A stretch of 64,000 nt of DNA from assembly GCA_902606585.1 (NCBI GenBank), contig CACLGX010000001.1:1-64000 (forward strand), given 5' to 3'. The notes beneath the pieces were generated by a model. That model did no database searches and was not told where the DNA came from. It saw nothing but the letters and a program-made list of their open reading frames with translations. The translations under genes were made by a program, and so were the position numbers. Below are positions 25,584 to 33,209 of the stretch, piece after piece. Origin of the DNA: Paracoccaceae bacterium. Lineage in GTDB: Bacteria > Pseudomonadota > Alphaproteobacteria > Rhodobacterales > Rhodobacteraceae. Position 1 is the first letter of the stretch. Every line of letters begins with the position of its first letter.

Positions 25584-26342
25584 ATGCAGAGAGTTTTGAT
25601 CACAGCGGGAGCTACAGGCATTGGTTATGCTCTGGCAGAACATTTCAGCGATGCAGGTTGTCAGATTTGGATTATAGACATTTCAAAAGAGGCTTTAAAA
25701 AAATGTCCTAAAGATTGGGAGCGCAGTAATCTTGATGTTTGTGATGAAAATGCAATGTCGTCTCTTTTTAAAAAAATTAATGACAAATGGGCTGGATTAG
25801 ATGTCCTATGTGCTAATGCTGGGACAGCTGGTTCAACAGCGTTGATCGAGGATCAAGATGCTGAAGCATTTCGAAAGTGTTTAGATGTAAATTTAACAGG
25901 TGCTTTTCTGTCCGTTAAAGGCAGTTTGCCGATTATGAAACAACAAAAGAAAGGCACCATTATTTTTACTTCGTCTACTGCGGGTCTTAATGGGTTTCCA
26001 TATCGCTCTCCTTACTCCGCAAGTAAGTGGGGAATACACGGCTTTATGAAAACATTAGCCATGGAGGCGGGTCCATTTGGAATAAGGGCAAACGCTATTG
26101 CCCCAGGCTGTGTTGAAGGTGCTCGTATTGATGGAGTAATTGAGAGAGAAGCTGCAAAGAAAAAGACAACACCAGATGTTATTAGAGAAGCTTATAAATC
26201 GGGCACTTCGCTTAAGACTTTTGTGAAGGTCGAGGATATCGCATCAATGGCTTTATTTTTAGCCTCAGATCAGGCAAGTCGAATATCTGGTCAAGTAATT
26301 GCTGTTGATGGACATACGGAAAACCCAGATCCAAAAATTTAA
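25584..26342 (+). CDS. Short-chain dehydrogenase/reductase
   Basis: 252 residues, classical SDR with TAGATGIG (7-14; Ala in place of the second Gly), NAG (78-80), Ser130/131 and the catalytic pair Tyr144-Lys148 (YSASK). The C-terminal SGQVIAVDGHTE is the usual FabG-like end. Probably an NAD(P)-linked sugar, polyol or acyl-alcohol dehydrogenase. It is divergent from the aldehyde dehydrogenase and ends 18 bases from the convergent MoaD-like gene. Confidence 0.87.
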   Translation: MQRVLITAGATGIGYALAEHFSDAGCQIWIIDISKEALKKCPKDWERSNLDVCDENAMSSLFKKINDKWAGLDVLCANAGTAGSTALIEDQDAEAFRKCLDVNLTGAFLSVKGSLPIMKQQKKGTIIFTSSTAGLNGFPYRSPYSASKWGIHGFMKTLAMEAGPFGIRANAIAPGCVEGARIDGVIEREAAKKKTTPDVIREAYKSGTSLKTFVKVEDIASMALFLASDQASRISGQVIAVDGHTENPDPKI

Positions 26343-26359
26343 ACCTTACAAATATTTAT

Positions 26360-26605
26360 TCAGCCACCCTTGAATTGCTGAAGTAGAAATATTTCACTTT
26401 CTGGCTTAATAGGGGTGTGGTCTGCTCCAGCTACCATTTTCCCATCAACTGCAACTGACACACCTGCTTCTATTATGGGCTCCAAGTTTGGGTAAATAGA
26501 AATAAGCTCATCGAGCATTTTACCAACAGTATCTGCTTTTACTTTAACTACTAGCTCTCCGTTGGTGAATTGGCGCAAACCTGACCACAGATTTACTTCT
26601 GCCAT
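26360..26605 (-). CDS. MoaD/ThiS-like ubiquitin-fold sulfur carrier
   Basis: 81 residues ending in Gly-Gly (FKGG), with the beta-grasp pattern of MoaD/ThiS proteins. The C-terminal Gly can be adenylated and thiocarboxylated to deliver sulfur, for example into molybdopterin. It shares one base with the stop of the molybdenum-subunit gene and is last in that operon, so it may assist cofactor maturation for this enzyme. It may be a dedicated paralogue rather than the housekeeping MoaD, whose moaE partner is not here. Confidence 0.8.
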   Translation of the reverse strand: MAEVNLWSGLRQFTNGELVVKVKADTVGKMLDELISIYPNLEPIIEAGVSVAVDGKMVAGADHTPIKPESEIFLLQQFKGG

Positions 26606-28851
26606 CAGCTATCTTCCTTGATCGCTTTTAATACTTTTGGAGGGGAAATTGGCAAATGTCGAAGGCGTTTACCAGTCGCGTCTGCGATTGCGTTAGCAAT
26701 TGCCGGAAGTGGTGGTGCTATTCCTGTTTCCCCAACTCCGCGCACACCAAATGGATGACTATCGCTTGGTACTTCAACAATGACTGTATCTATCATGGGG
26801 AGGTCTGAGGCAACAGGCACCCGATAATCTAAAAACCCGGCATTTTGCAACTTGCCGTCTTCGCCATAGATATATTCTTCGTTTAAAGCCCAGCCTATTC
26901 CTTGCGCTGCCCCGCCTTGGAACTGACCCTCAACATATGACGGATGAATAGCTCTGCCTGCATCTTGAACGACAAGATAACGCAATATTGTGGCTCTTCC
27001 TGTTTCTGGATCCACCTCAAGATCAACAACGTGCGTACCAAAACTTTCTCCTGCGCCTCCATAGGTAGTCGCGTGATGACCGGAGATAGGTCCTCCCGTG
27101 CGTCCCATTCGACGACCTATTTCCTTAATTGTCATTGGAGGAAAGTCACCGGCATTTGGTCCTGCTGGGTGAGCGGCCCCATCAAACCAATCGACTGCTT
27201 CTGGATCAATTCCCCATTTTTCAGCAGCGCGACGGCACATTTCTTTAATAGCTTCATTACATGCTTCAACAGCTGCTTTTCCAGTAGCAAAAGTCGCGCG
27301 ACTTCCATGGGTTGGTTCATTGACACCCAGAGAACCTGTTTCAACGACATTTACTCGAACATCCTCATACGGGATTCCCAAAGTTTCGGAGACCATAAGG
27401 GCCATCGATGCTCTGCTGCCTCCAATATCTGGTGTGCCTATTGATAAGGTAACTGTTCCGTCTTCTCCCAAAGCCATAGAAATAGATGTCTCTCCCCCAT
27501 GGTTCATCCAAAATCCTGAAGCAATTCCTCTCCCCTGATTAGGGCCAAGCTCTACCTCTAAATTTGGATGTGATTTTGCAGCTTCAAGAGTTTCGATTAG
27601 GCCTATTTTTCTGAAGGTTGGTCCGAAACTTGATTTGGTGCCTTCTTTAGATCCGTTCAAAAGTCTCACCTCAATTGGGTCGAGGTTTAATTCACGGCAC
27701 ATTTCGTCCACAAGACTTTCTACTGCGAACGCTGCCATAGGAGACCCTGGCGCTCTGTATGCTGCTGACTTGGGACGGTTAGAGAGCACGTCGTAACCGA
27801 TGTGGTGTACAGCAGGAAGTTGATAATTAGCAAATGCGCACTCCAGTGCCATGCCAGTCGGCGCCATTCCTGGGAACGCTCCGCCTTGCATCCGGAAAAC
27901 TGCTGAAGCGGCTGTCATTTTCCCGTTTTTCTTCATGCCTATTTTAACGTCCATTGAAGCGGACGCAGTTGGACCAGTGGCACGCAAAACTTCTGATCGC
28001 GTCATAACTAATTTTACGGGCCGCCCACCTGCCTTTCTGGAAAGAGCTAGAGAAAGGGCTTCAGAAAAAATTGTAGTTTTTCCACCAAAGCCACCACCTA
28101 TCTCTGATGGTGTAACCCGAAGCTGAGAGGCTTCCAGCCCAAGAACTGCTGTGCACATTTTTCTGATAAACCACTGACCTTGTGTGCAGATCCACATTTC
28201 ACCTTTTCCATCTTGGCCAAGCTGACCAACGCAAGCATGTGGTTCAATATACCCCTGATGGGCGGCTTCTGTTTTATAGGTATTTTCCATGATGAGATCG
28301 GCATCAGAGAACCCTGTTTCGAGATCTCCATGGCCAAAGTTCATGTACGAAACAATATTAGACGGTGATCCTTCTGGTACAGTATGGTCTTGTGCTCCTT
28401 CCCTGATGACTGGTGCATCAGGCCTCATTGCTTCATCTACATCCGTTACGTGGGGTAGAATTTCATATTCAACTTCAATAAGCTTAATGGCGTCTTTTGC
28501 TACCAATGCAGACGTTGCAGCGATGGCAGCAACTGCATGCCCGTCATATAAAACTCTATCACCAGCAATCGTATTTTCTTGCAGGTAAAAATCTTCGCCT
28601 TTGAGGCCAGTAGGAAAATCAGCTCGTGTCACAAAAGCTTTTACACCCGACAAGGCTTCTGCTTTGGAGGTATCAATTTTAATGATGCGAGCATGTGCAT
28701 GAGGGGATCTGAGCACAGCGGCGTGAAGCATGTTTGGCGCATTGAAGTCTGCTCCGTATTTTGCCCTCCCTGTTACTTTGTCTAGACCATCAGGTCGATT
28801 TGGACGAGTTCCGATGTAGTTATATTTATTAATGAGTTCATCTTTTGCCAT
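26605..28851 (-). CDS. Xanthine dehydrogenase family molybdopterin-binding subunit
   Basis: 748 residues, typical for the large subunit. Visible motifs: GGGFGGK near residue 240, AYRAPGSP near 360, and the catalytic Glu708 in GVGETG. The AYRAPG form rather than CoxL's AYRCSFR argues against carbon monoxide dehydrogenase. The enzyme hydroxylates a carbon next to nitrogen or an aldehyde carbon, with water as oxygen source. It is co-transcribed with the FeS and FAD subunits (junctions share one base). The substrate (purine, nicotinate-like heterocycle or aldehyde) cannot be assigned. Confidence 0.9.
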   Translation of the reverse strand: MAKDELINKYNYIGTRPNRPDGLDKVTGRAKYGADFNAPNMLHAAVLRSPHAHARIIKIDTSKAEALSGVKAFVTRADFPTGLKGEDFYLQENTIAGDRVLYDGHAVAAIAATSALVAKDAIKLIEVEYEILPHVTDVDEAMRPDAPVIREGAQDHTVPEGSPSNIVSYMNFGHGDLETGFSDADLIMENTYKTEAAHQGYIEPHACVGQLGQDGKGEMWICTQGQWFIRKMCTAVLGLEASQLRVTPSEIGGGFGGKTTIFSEALSLALSRKAGGRPVKLVMTRSEVLRATGPTASASMDVKIGMKKNGKMTAASAVFRMQGGAFPGMAPTGMALECAFANYQLPAVHHIGYDVLSNRPKSAAYRAPGSPMAAFAVESLVDEMCRELNLDPIEVRLLNGSKEGTKSSFGPTFRKIGLIETLEAAKSHPNLEVELGPNQGRGIASGFWMNHGGETSISMALGEDGTVTLSIGTPDIGGSRASMALMVSETLGIPYEDVRVNVVETGSLGVNEPTHGSRATFATGKAAVEACNEAIKEMCRRAAEKWGIDPEAVDWFDGAAHPAGPNAGDFPPMTIKEIGRRMGRTGGPISGHHATTYGGAGESFGTHVVDLEVDPETGRATILRYLVVQDAGRAIHPSYVEGQFQGGAAQGIGWALNEEYIYGEDGKLQNAGFLDYRVPVASDLPMIDTVIVEVPSDSHPFGVRGVGETGIAPPLPAIANAIADATGKRLRHLPISPPKVLKAIKEDS

Positions 28852-29333
28852 TAGGATACTTCCCTCATTTCTTCTGCTGCATCTAGCACAGCTCTTATAA
28901 TTTTATCATATCCGGTACATCGGCAAAGATTGCCAGCTAACCAATATCGCACTTGTTCTTCATTTGGGTCAGGATATTTTTCCAATAAATTTTTTGCTGC
29001 GACCAGGATACCTGGTGTGCAGATGCCGCACTGCAAAGCGGCATGCTCAACAAATTTTTTCTGAAGGGGGTGCAATGTGTCACCTTCCGCCATACCCTCA
29101 ATTGTTTCGATACTCTTTCCGTCGGCTTCAACACCTAAAACCAGGCATGAGCAAACAAGACGGTCGTCAATTGTTACAGTGCAGGCGCCACAATCGCCTG
29201 TTCCGCAGCCTTCCTTGGTTCCAGTTAAATTAAGACGGTCGCGCAAAACGTCTAATAGAGTTTCCCGGGGATCACACAGAAATTCAGTTTCGTCGCCATT
29301 TACTTTGGCAGTCACATGAATATTACTCATCAT
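28851..29333 (-). CDS. Two-[2Fe-2S] subunit of the molybdenum hydroxylase
   Basis: 160 residues. The plant-type ferredoxin cluster is bound by Cys43, Cys48, Cys51 and Cys63 (CGTGDCGAC), and the second, helical-domain cluster by Cys102, Cys105, Cys137 and Cys139 (CGIC and CRC). It passes electrons from the molybdenum site to FAD. It shares a single base with the genes on both sides, indicating a tightly coupled FAD-FeS-Mo operon. Confidence 0.95.
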   Translation of the reverse strand: MMSNIHVTAKVNGDETEFLCDPRETLLDVLRDRLNLTGTKEGCGTGDCGACTVTIDDRLVCSCLVLGVEADGKSIETIEGMAEGDTLHPLQKKFVEHAALQCGICTPGILVAAKNLLEKYPDPNEEQVRYWLAGNLCRCTGYDKIIRAVLDAAEEMREVS

Positions 29334-30193
29334 TATTTTCCTTGGGCTCGATCATAAGCTTTTTTTGCAGTACGCACGGCTAGAACACCAGCGATGTCTG
29401 TTCTAAACTCTATCGTTCCTCTTTTATCATCAATTGGATTACATGCGTTCTCCGCCGCTTGGGCTAGTTTTTTGAACGCTGCTTTATCTAATTTAGTTCC
29501 GATTATAGCCTGAGCGCATTCATCAACTAACAGCACGGTGGGTGCTACAGCTCCCAATGCTACGCGTGCTTCAGTGATTATCTCATTATCCAAGCGTAAA
29601 CTAACCGCGCAGCCTACAACTGCGATATCCATTTCTGTTCTTGGTATGAACCTTAAGTAAGCATCACCTGCATTCTTTCCTCTCGCTGGTATATGAACAG
29701 CTGAGATCAGTTCACCTTTTTTTAATGATGTTTTGCTCGGACCAGTGGGAATATTTTCGACTTTTTCTATTCTTTCGCCAGAGGGACCTATCACTGAAAC
29801 AGTAGCCCCAGCGGCAATTTGAGCAGGTACACTATCTGCTGCAGGTGACCCATTGCATAGATTTCCAACTATCGTGGCTCTTCCTTGAATTTGCGTTGAT
29901 CCAATTAAATCTGTGGCCTCCACCAAGCCTGGCCAAGCTTCCTTAAACTCTGCATGCTCTGACATCTCAGCGCCTGAAACGCCAATTCCTAAAGTCCAGC
30001 TACTATCTTTATTTTTGGTGATGTCTTTTACACCCTGAATTTTTTTTACGTCAATTAAGTCATCTGGGGTAATGATGTCGGAGCGCATTTGAACGAGCAC
30101 ATCTGTACCTCCAGCTAGAAAACGGGTTTTCCCTTTTGAACTAGCCGCTATGGCAGAGGCGTCTGAGAAACTTGAAGGCGTATGGTAATTCAT
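29333..30193 (-). CDS. FAD-binding subunit of the molybdenum hydroxylase
   Basis: 286 residues, the medium CoxM/XdhB-type subunit: FLAGGTDVL (25-33) and TIVGNLCNGSPAAD (near 107-120) are the FAD pyrophosphate-binding motifs, followed by the CO dehydrogenase flavoprotein C-terminal domain. It transfers electrons from the FeS clusters to NAD or another acceptor. It is the first gene of the operon; the preceding 114-base gap holds a possible operator. Confidence 0.92.
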   Translation of the reverse strand: MNYHTPSSFSDASAIAASSKGKTRFLAGGTDVLVQMRSDIITPDDLIDVKKIQGVKDITKNKDSSWTLGIGVSGAEMSEHAEFKEAWPGLVEATDLIGSTQIQGRATIVGNLCNGSPAADSVPAQIAAGATVSVIGPSGERIEKVENIPTGPSKTSLKKGELISAVHIPARGKNAGDAYLRFIPRTEMDIAVVGCAVSLRLDNEIITEARVALGAVAPTVLLVDECAQAIIGTKLDKAAFKKLAQAAENACNPIDDKRGTIEFRTDIAGVLAVRTAKKAYDRAQGK

Positions 30194-30262
30194 AAAAAAC
30201 TCTACTTTGAAAAGATATTTTTGGTTCGTGTGAAATCAGGCTAACTTAAAAAATTTATGCAA

Positions 30263-30276
30263 TCAATTTTAATTGA
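30263..30276. promoter_or_regulatory. Palindrome upstream of the molybdenum hydroxylase operon
   Basis: TCAATT-TT-AATTGA at 30263-30276, 70 bases before the first gene of the minus-strand hydroxylase operon. Its position suits a regulator site, but AT-rich palindromes of this size arise readily by chance here. Confidence 0.25.
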
Positions 30277-30307
30277 ACCCTCATTAATTTATTTTATTTT
30301 TTAATAT

Positions 30308-30616
30308 TTATAGTTCTATAAAAATTTGTTCATCTTCAACTTTTAACTTATATGTTCTTAGGTCTTCGCAAGGTGGGTCTAGTACGACTTTACCAGTCTT
30401 AATATTAAATACTCCGAGATGCATAGGGCATTCTATTTCTTCGCCGTCAATTAAGCCATCTACGAGATGAATGTCTTCATGTGTACAAAGACCGTCAGTA
30501 GCATAAAACCCGTCTTCTAGATGATAAATGCAATATGTTAGATCATTGTGATCAAATCTGTATTGGTCTTCAAAATCAACATCTGAGGTATTGCAAACAA
30601 ATGTCCAGTCCGCCAT
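30308..30616 (-). CDS. Rieske-type [2Fe-2S] ferredoxin
   Basis: 102 residues. Cluster ligands are Cys44-x-His46 (CTHED) and Cys63-x2-His66 (CPMHLG), as in the soluble ferredoxins of aromatic dioxygenases. It carries electrons to an oxygenase or desaturase. It is divergent from a fatty-acid desaturase-type gene 78 bases away, the most likely electron acceptor. No ferredoxin reductase gene is nearby. Confidence 0.88.
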   Translation of the reverse strand: MADWTFVCNTSDVDFEDQYRFDHNDLTYCIYHLEDGFYATDGLCTHEDIHLVDGLIDGEEIECPMHLGVFNIKTGKVVLDPPCEDLRTYKLKVEDEQIFIEL

Positions 30617-30694
30617 TGTCTATTTCGTCCTTGTTGTTTAAATTTTTGTTTGAGCTAATTTTATAAGAGTTAAATAGTAGGGTGGCAAAGAAAA

Positions 30695-31732
30695 ATGGAA
30701 ATACAAAAACCACAGATCGGGATTAATAGCACATCTGGTGATTGGTTTAAGATTAAAATTGATCGTAAAACCTTAAAAGAGCTTTCGAGGCGTAGTGATT
30801 TCGAAGGTTGGAAACATATAATCATTTATTTTGTGTCGTTGTTGGTATTAGGTTTGCTTTGTTATAGCTCTTGGGGTACCTGGTGGTTTATTCCAATATA
30901 TCTTGCTTACTGCACTTGGTGGGGGGGTGCAGACGCCATATGGCATGAGTGTGGTCATAGAACAGCTTTCAAAACCCGTGGCTTAAATGACTTCTTCTAT
31001 GAAATAGCAAGTTTCATGAATAACTTTGAGTCAGTACGTTTTCATTGGAGTCATTCACTTCATCACAGTTATACAGCATCGGTTGACCCTCACGATTTTG
31101 AGGTAGAGGGTAGCATTTTTTGGAAACCAAAAACATTGGTAGAGTTTTTAATTATTTTTGTACCAGGATTTGGACTTTTGAATTTGCACAAGTCATTACA
31201 TTACGAAATTTTACAGCACGCGCTTGGTGTTAATACGCGCGTGATGCGTGAATGTATTCCACAGGATAAGCAAGCGTCTTGCGTAAGAAACTCCCGTATC
31301 TACGTTGGATTATGGATAGGAATTATTTTGCTTGCTGTAGCTATTGGTTCTTGGCTGCCAATATTACTACTTCTTGTTCCCAAGTTTTTTGCGACGCTGA
31401 ATATCGTTTGGGGCATAACCCAACATGTTGGATTGAAAGAGGATGTAAATGATCACCGTTTGTCTACTCGGTCAGTGCGTTTAAACCCTATCTTTAGTTT
31501 TATTTACTGGAAAATGGAATATCATATTGAGCACCATATGTTTCCGATGGTTCCATCGCATAGGCTTCCTAAATTACATGAGGTTATTAAAGAGCAGCTT
31601 CCCAAGCCGAAGTCTCTTTACCATGCCTATAAAGAAATTATTCCAGCAGTTTTGAAACAAACTAAAGACCCCGACTATCATATTAGGGTTGAGTTACCTG
31701 ATGCGGGGGCTCAAACAGTTAATTCTGTTTGA
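30695..31732 (+). CDS. Membrane fatty-acid desaturase/hydroxylase family protein
   Basis: 345 residues with hydrophobic segments near 42-75, 150-165 and 203-235. The three histidine boxes for the diiron centre are HECGH (84-88), HWSHSLHH (117-124) and HIEHH (277-281). These membrane enzymes desaturate or hydroxylate acyl chains, carotenoids or alkanes using O2 and reduced ferredoxin. The divergent Rieske ferredoxin is the likely electron donor. The gene's stop is just before the PanB-like gene, so the two may be co-transcribed. Confidence 0.88.
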   Translation: MEIQKPQIGINSTSGDWFKIKIDRKTLKELSRRSDFEGWKHIIIYFVSLLVLGLLCYSSWGTWWFIPIYLAYCTWWGGADAIWHECGHRTAFKTRGLNDFFYEIASFMNNFESVRFHWSHSLHHSYTASVDPHDFEVEGSIFWKPKTLVEFLIIFVPGFGLLNLHKSLHYEILQHALGVNTRVMRECIPQDKQASCVRNSRIYVGLWIGIILLAVAIGSWLPILLLLVPKFFATLNIVWGITQHVGLKEDVNDHRLSTRSVRLNPIFSFIYWKMEYHIEHHMFPMVPSHRLPKLHEVIKEQLPKPKSLYHAYKEIIPAVLKQTKDPDYHIRVELPDAGAQTVNSV

Positions 31733-31776
31733 TCGTAAAAGAAAACTGTTGGAAATTCTTACAGGGAGCTAAAAAC

Positions 31777-32574
31777 ATGCAAAAAAAATTGACTGTAAAA
31801 GATATATTAGGCTCCCGAGGGAAAAGGAAACTTACTGAAATTTACACCCATACGGTGTTAGAAGCTGAAGCGTGTGAGTCAGCTGGCATCGATATGATTA
31901 TTACCTCTGAATTAAACGACTACGAGAGCATACGCTCAGCAGCACCAAATACATTTTTTACAGTTGGATTAAGTTATGGAACTCATTTAGATGAGCATTC
32001 AATTTTAAAGAGATCTTTCTACCTAATGAATAAGGGGGCTGATGCGATTTATTGTCCCCAGAGTACACGATTTATTAAAGCTATTGCAGATGAGGGAATT
32101 CCTGTAATAGGTCACTCTGGTTTTATACCATATAAATCAACACACTATGGTGGATTTAAGGCGGTTGGAAAGACTAATGTAGAAGCAAAAAAAATCCTTT
32201 CCGAAATAATCAAAATACAAGAAGTGGGAGCCTTTGCAGTGGAGTTAGAGATTGTTCCTTCAAAAGTGGCCACTGAAATATCGAAAGCAGTCGAAATCTT
32301 CCTCATTGGAATGGGAAGTGGTGTTGATTGTGATGCGCAATACTTATTTTCTGAGGACGTTTTGGGTTACAATAAGGGACATATTCCTAGACATGCAAAA
32401 GTTTACTCTGATTTTCACAAGGATTTTGACGCTTTGCAAAATAAGGCAGTTAAAGCATATTCTGAATTTGCAAATGAAGTTAGGGATTTAAAGTACCCCT
32501 CATCAGAACATGATATCAATATTGCTGGTGAAGAGCTCAATCAATTTTCTAATTTTATTAAAAACAGCAACTAG
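31777..32574 (+). CDS. PanB-like (ketopantoate hydroxymethyltransferase-fold) protein with altered metal site
   Basis: 265 residues from ATG at 31777 (preceded by aggga; an upstream start at 31729 overlaps the desaturase stop and lacks conservation). PanB features remain: VIGHSGFIPYK followed by GGFKAVGKT, VELEIVP with the catalytic-type Glu, and MGSGVDCDAQ matching the GIGAG substrate loop. The GDS and AD segments that hold magnesium in true PanB read SEL and VGL here. Pantoate synthesis is therefore doubtful; related chemistry on another 2-oxo acid is possible. No panC is adjacent. Confidence 0.7.
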   Translation: MQKKLTVKDILGSRGKRKLTEIYTHTVLEAEACESAGIDMIITSELNDYESIRSAAPNTFFTVGLSYGTHLDEHSILKRSFYLMNKGADAIYCPQSTRFIKAIADEGIPVIGHSGFIPYKSTHYGGFKAVGKTNVEAKKILSEIIKIQEVGAFAVELEIVPSKVATEISKAVEIFLIGMGSGVDCDAQYLFSEDVLGYNKGHIPRHAKVYSDFHKDFDALQNKAVKAYSEFANEVRDLKYPSSEHDINIAGEELNQFSNFIKNSN

Positions 32575-33171
32575 CTAAGTTTAACTATAAAATATCGCAT
32601 ATTTTTCCAGCTTTACCAAAAGTATGGGTTTTTACCGATAACTGTTGATAGTCATTTGGGGGAGTACCTGAGTTGGGGTCATAGTGTTGCAGATCATGAT
32701 GGAATTAACGAATTCTACACAAATTATAAAAAGAAATGCATGAGTTTTTCAGAAGCGGAAAGTCAGTACTCGAAATTTTTCAATCTAGAAAAGAGATCAC
32801 ACGAAAGAATAATACCGATTTTAGAGGCGATTTTGGAAGATGGGAACTCTGAAGAAGCGGCCGTCAATATTCCAAACAACGGCTGTATAAATGATTTACC
32901 AGAAGATATAGTTGTTGAAGTTCCTGCAAAAGTAAACTCATCAGGAGTTCATGGAATTAGGCTCAATAATTATCCAAGGGCATTTTGCTCTCTTTTAAAC
33001 AGTCAGGTTGGCTGTATTCGTATGACAACTGAAGCTGTTTTAAATCAGTCAAAGAGCGATGCTTATTTTGCACTACTTGTTGATCCAGTTGTAGACGATG
33101 CACGATCAGCTGAGAAGCTACTTGATACTATGATAGAGCTTCAGAATGACTATTTGGGATATCTTAATTAG
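32575..33171 (+). pseudogene. C-terminal remnant of a family 4 glycoside hydrolase
   Basis: About 198 codons matching the C-terminal half of GH4 alpha-galactosidase/alpha-glucosidase proteins: TVDSHLGEYLSWGHS near the beginning, then NIPNNGCINDLPEDIVVEVP and a HGIRLNNYPRAFC segment. Family similarity extends upstream of the first possible start (TTG 32656) to about 32614, but the frame is blocked by the TAG of the PanB-like gene at 32572-32574. The N-terminal NAD-binding domain and the metal-binding Cys/His motif are missing. No good Shine-Dalgarno precedes it. It is best read as a truncated, probably untranslated relic. Confidence 0.8.
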
Positions 33172-33209
33172 CAATACCGATAAGTTTTATAAATTTATTG
33201 TTCAAATCG

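Noticed and set aside
26944-27444. A 166-residue plus-strand reading frame opposite the molybdenum subunit gene
   Set aside because: It is antisense to strongly conserved coding sequence, and its Ser/Cys-rich composition is typical of a shadow frame.
26605-28851. Aerobic carbon monoxide dehydrogenase (coxL)
   Set aside because: The active-site loop reads AYRAPG rather than AYRCSFR, so the subunit belongs to the wider xanthine dehydrogenase-type family.
31777-33171. PanB-like and GH4 segments as one fusion protein by stop-codon read-through
   Set aside because: They are in the same frame, but a TAG separates them and the GH4 part lacks its N-terminal half, so a relic is simpler.
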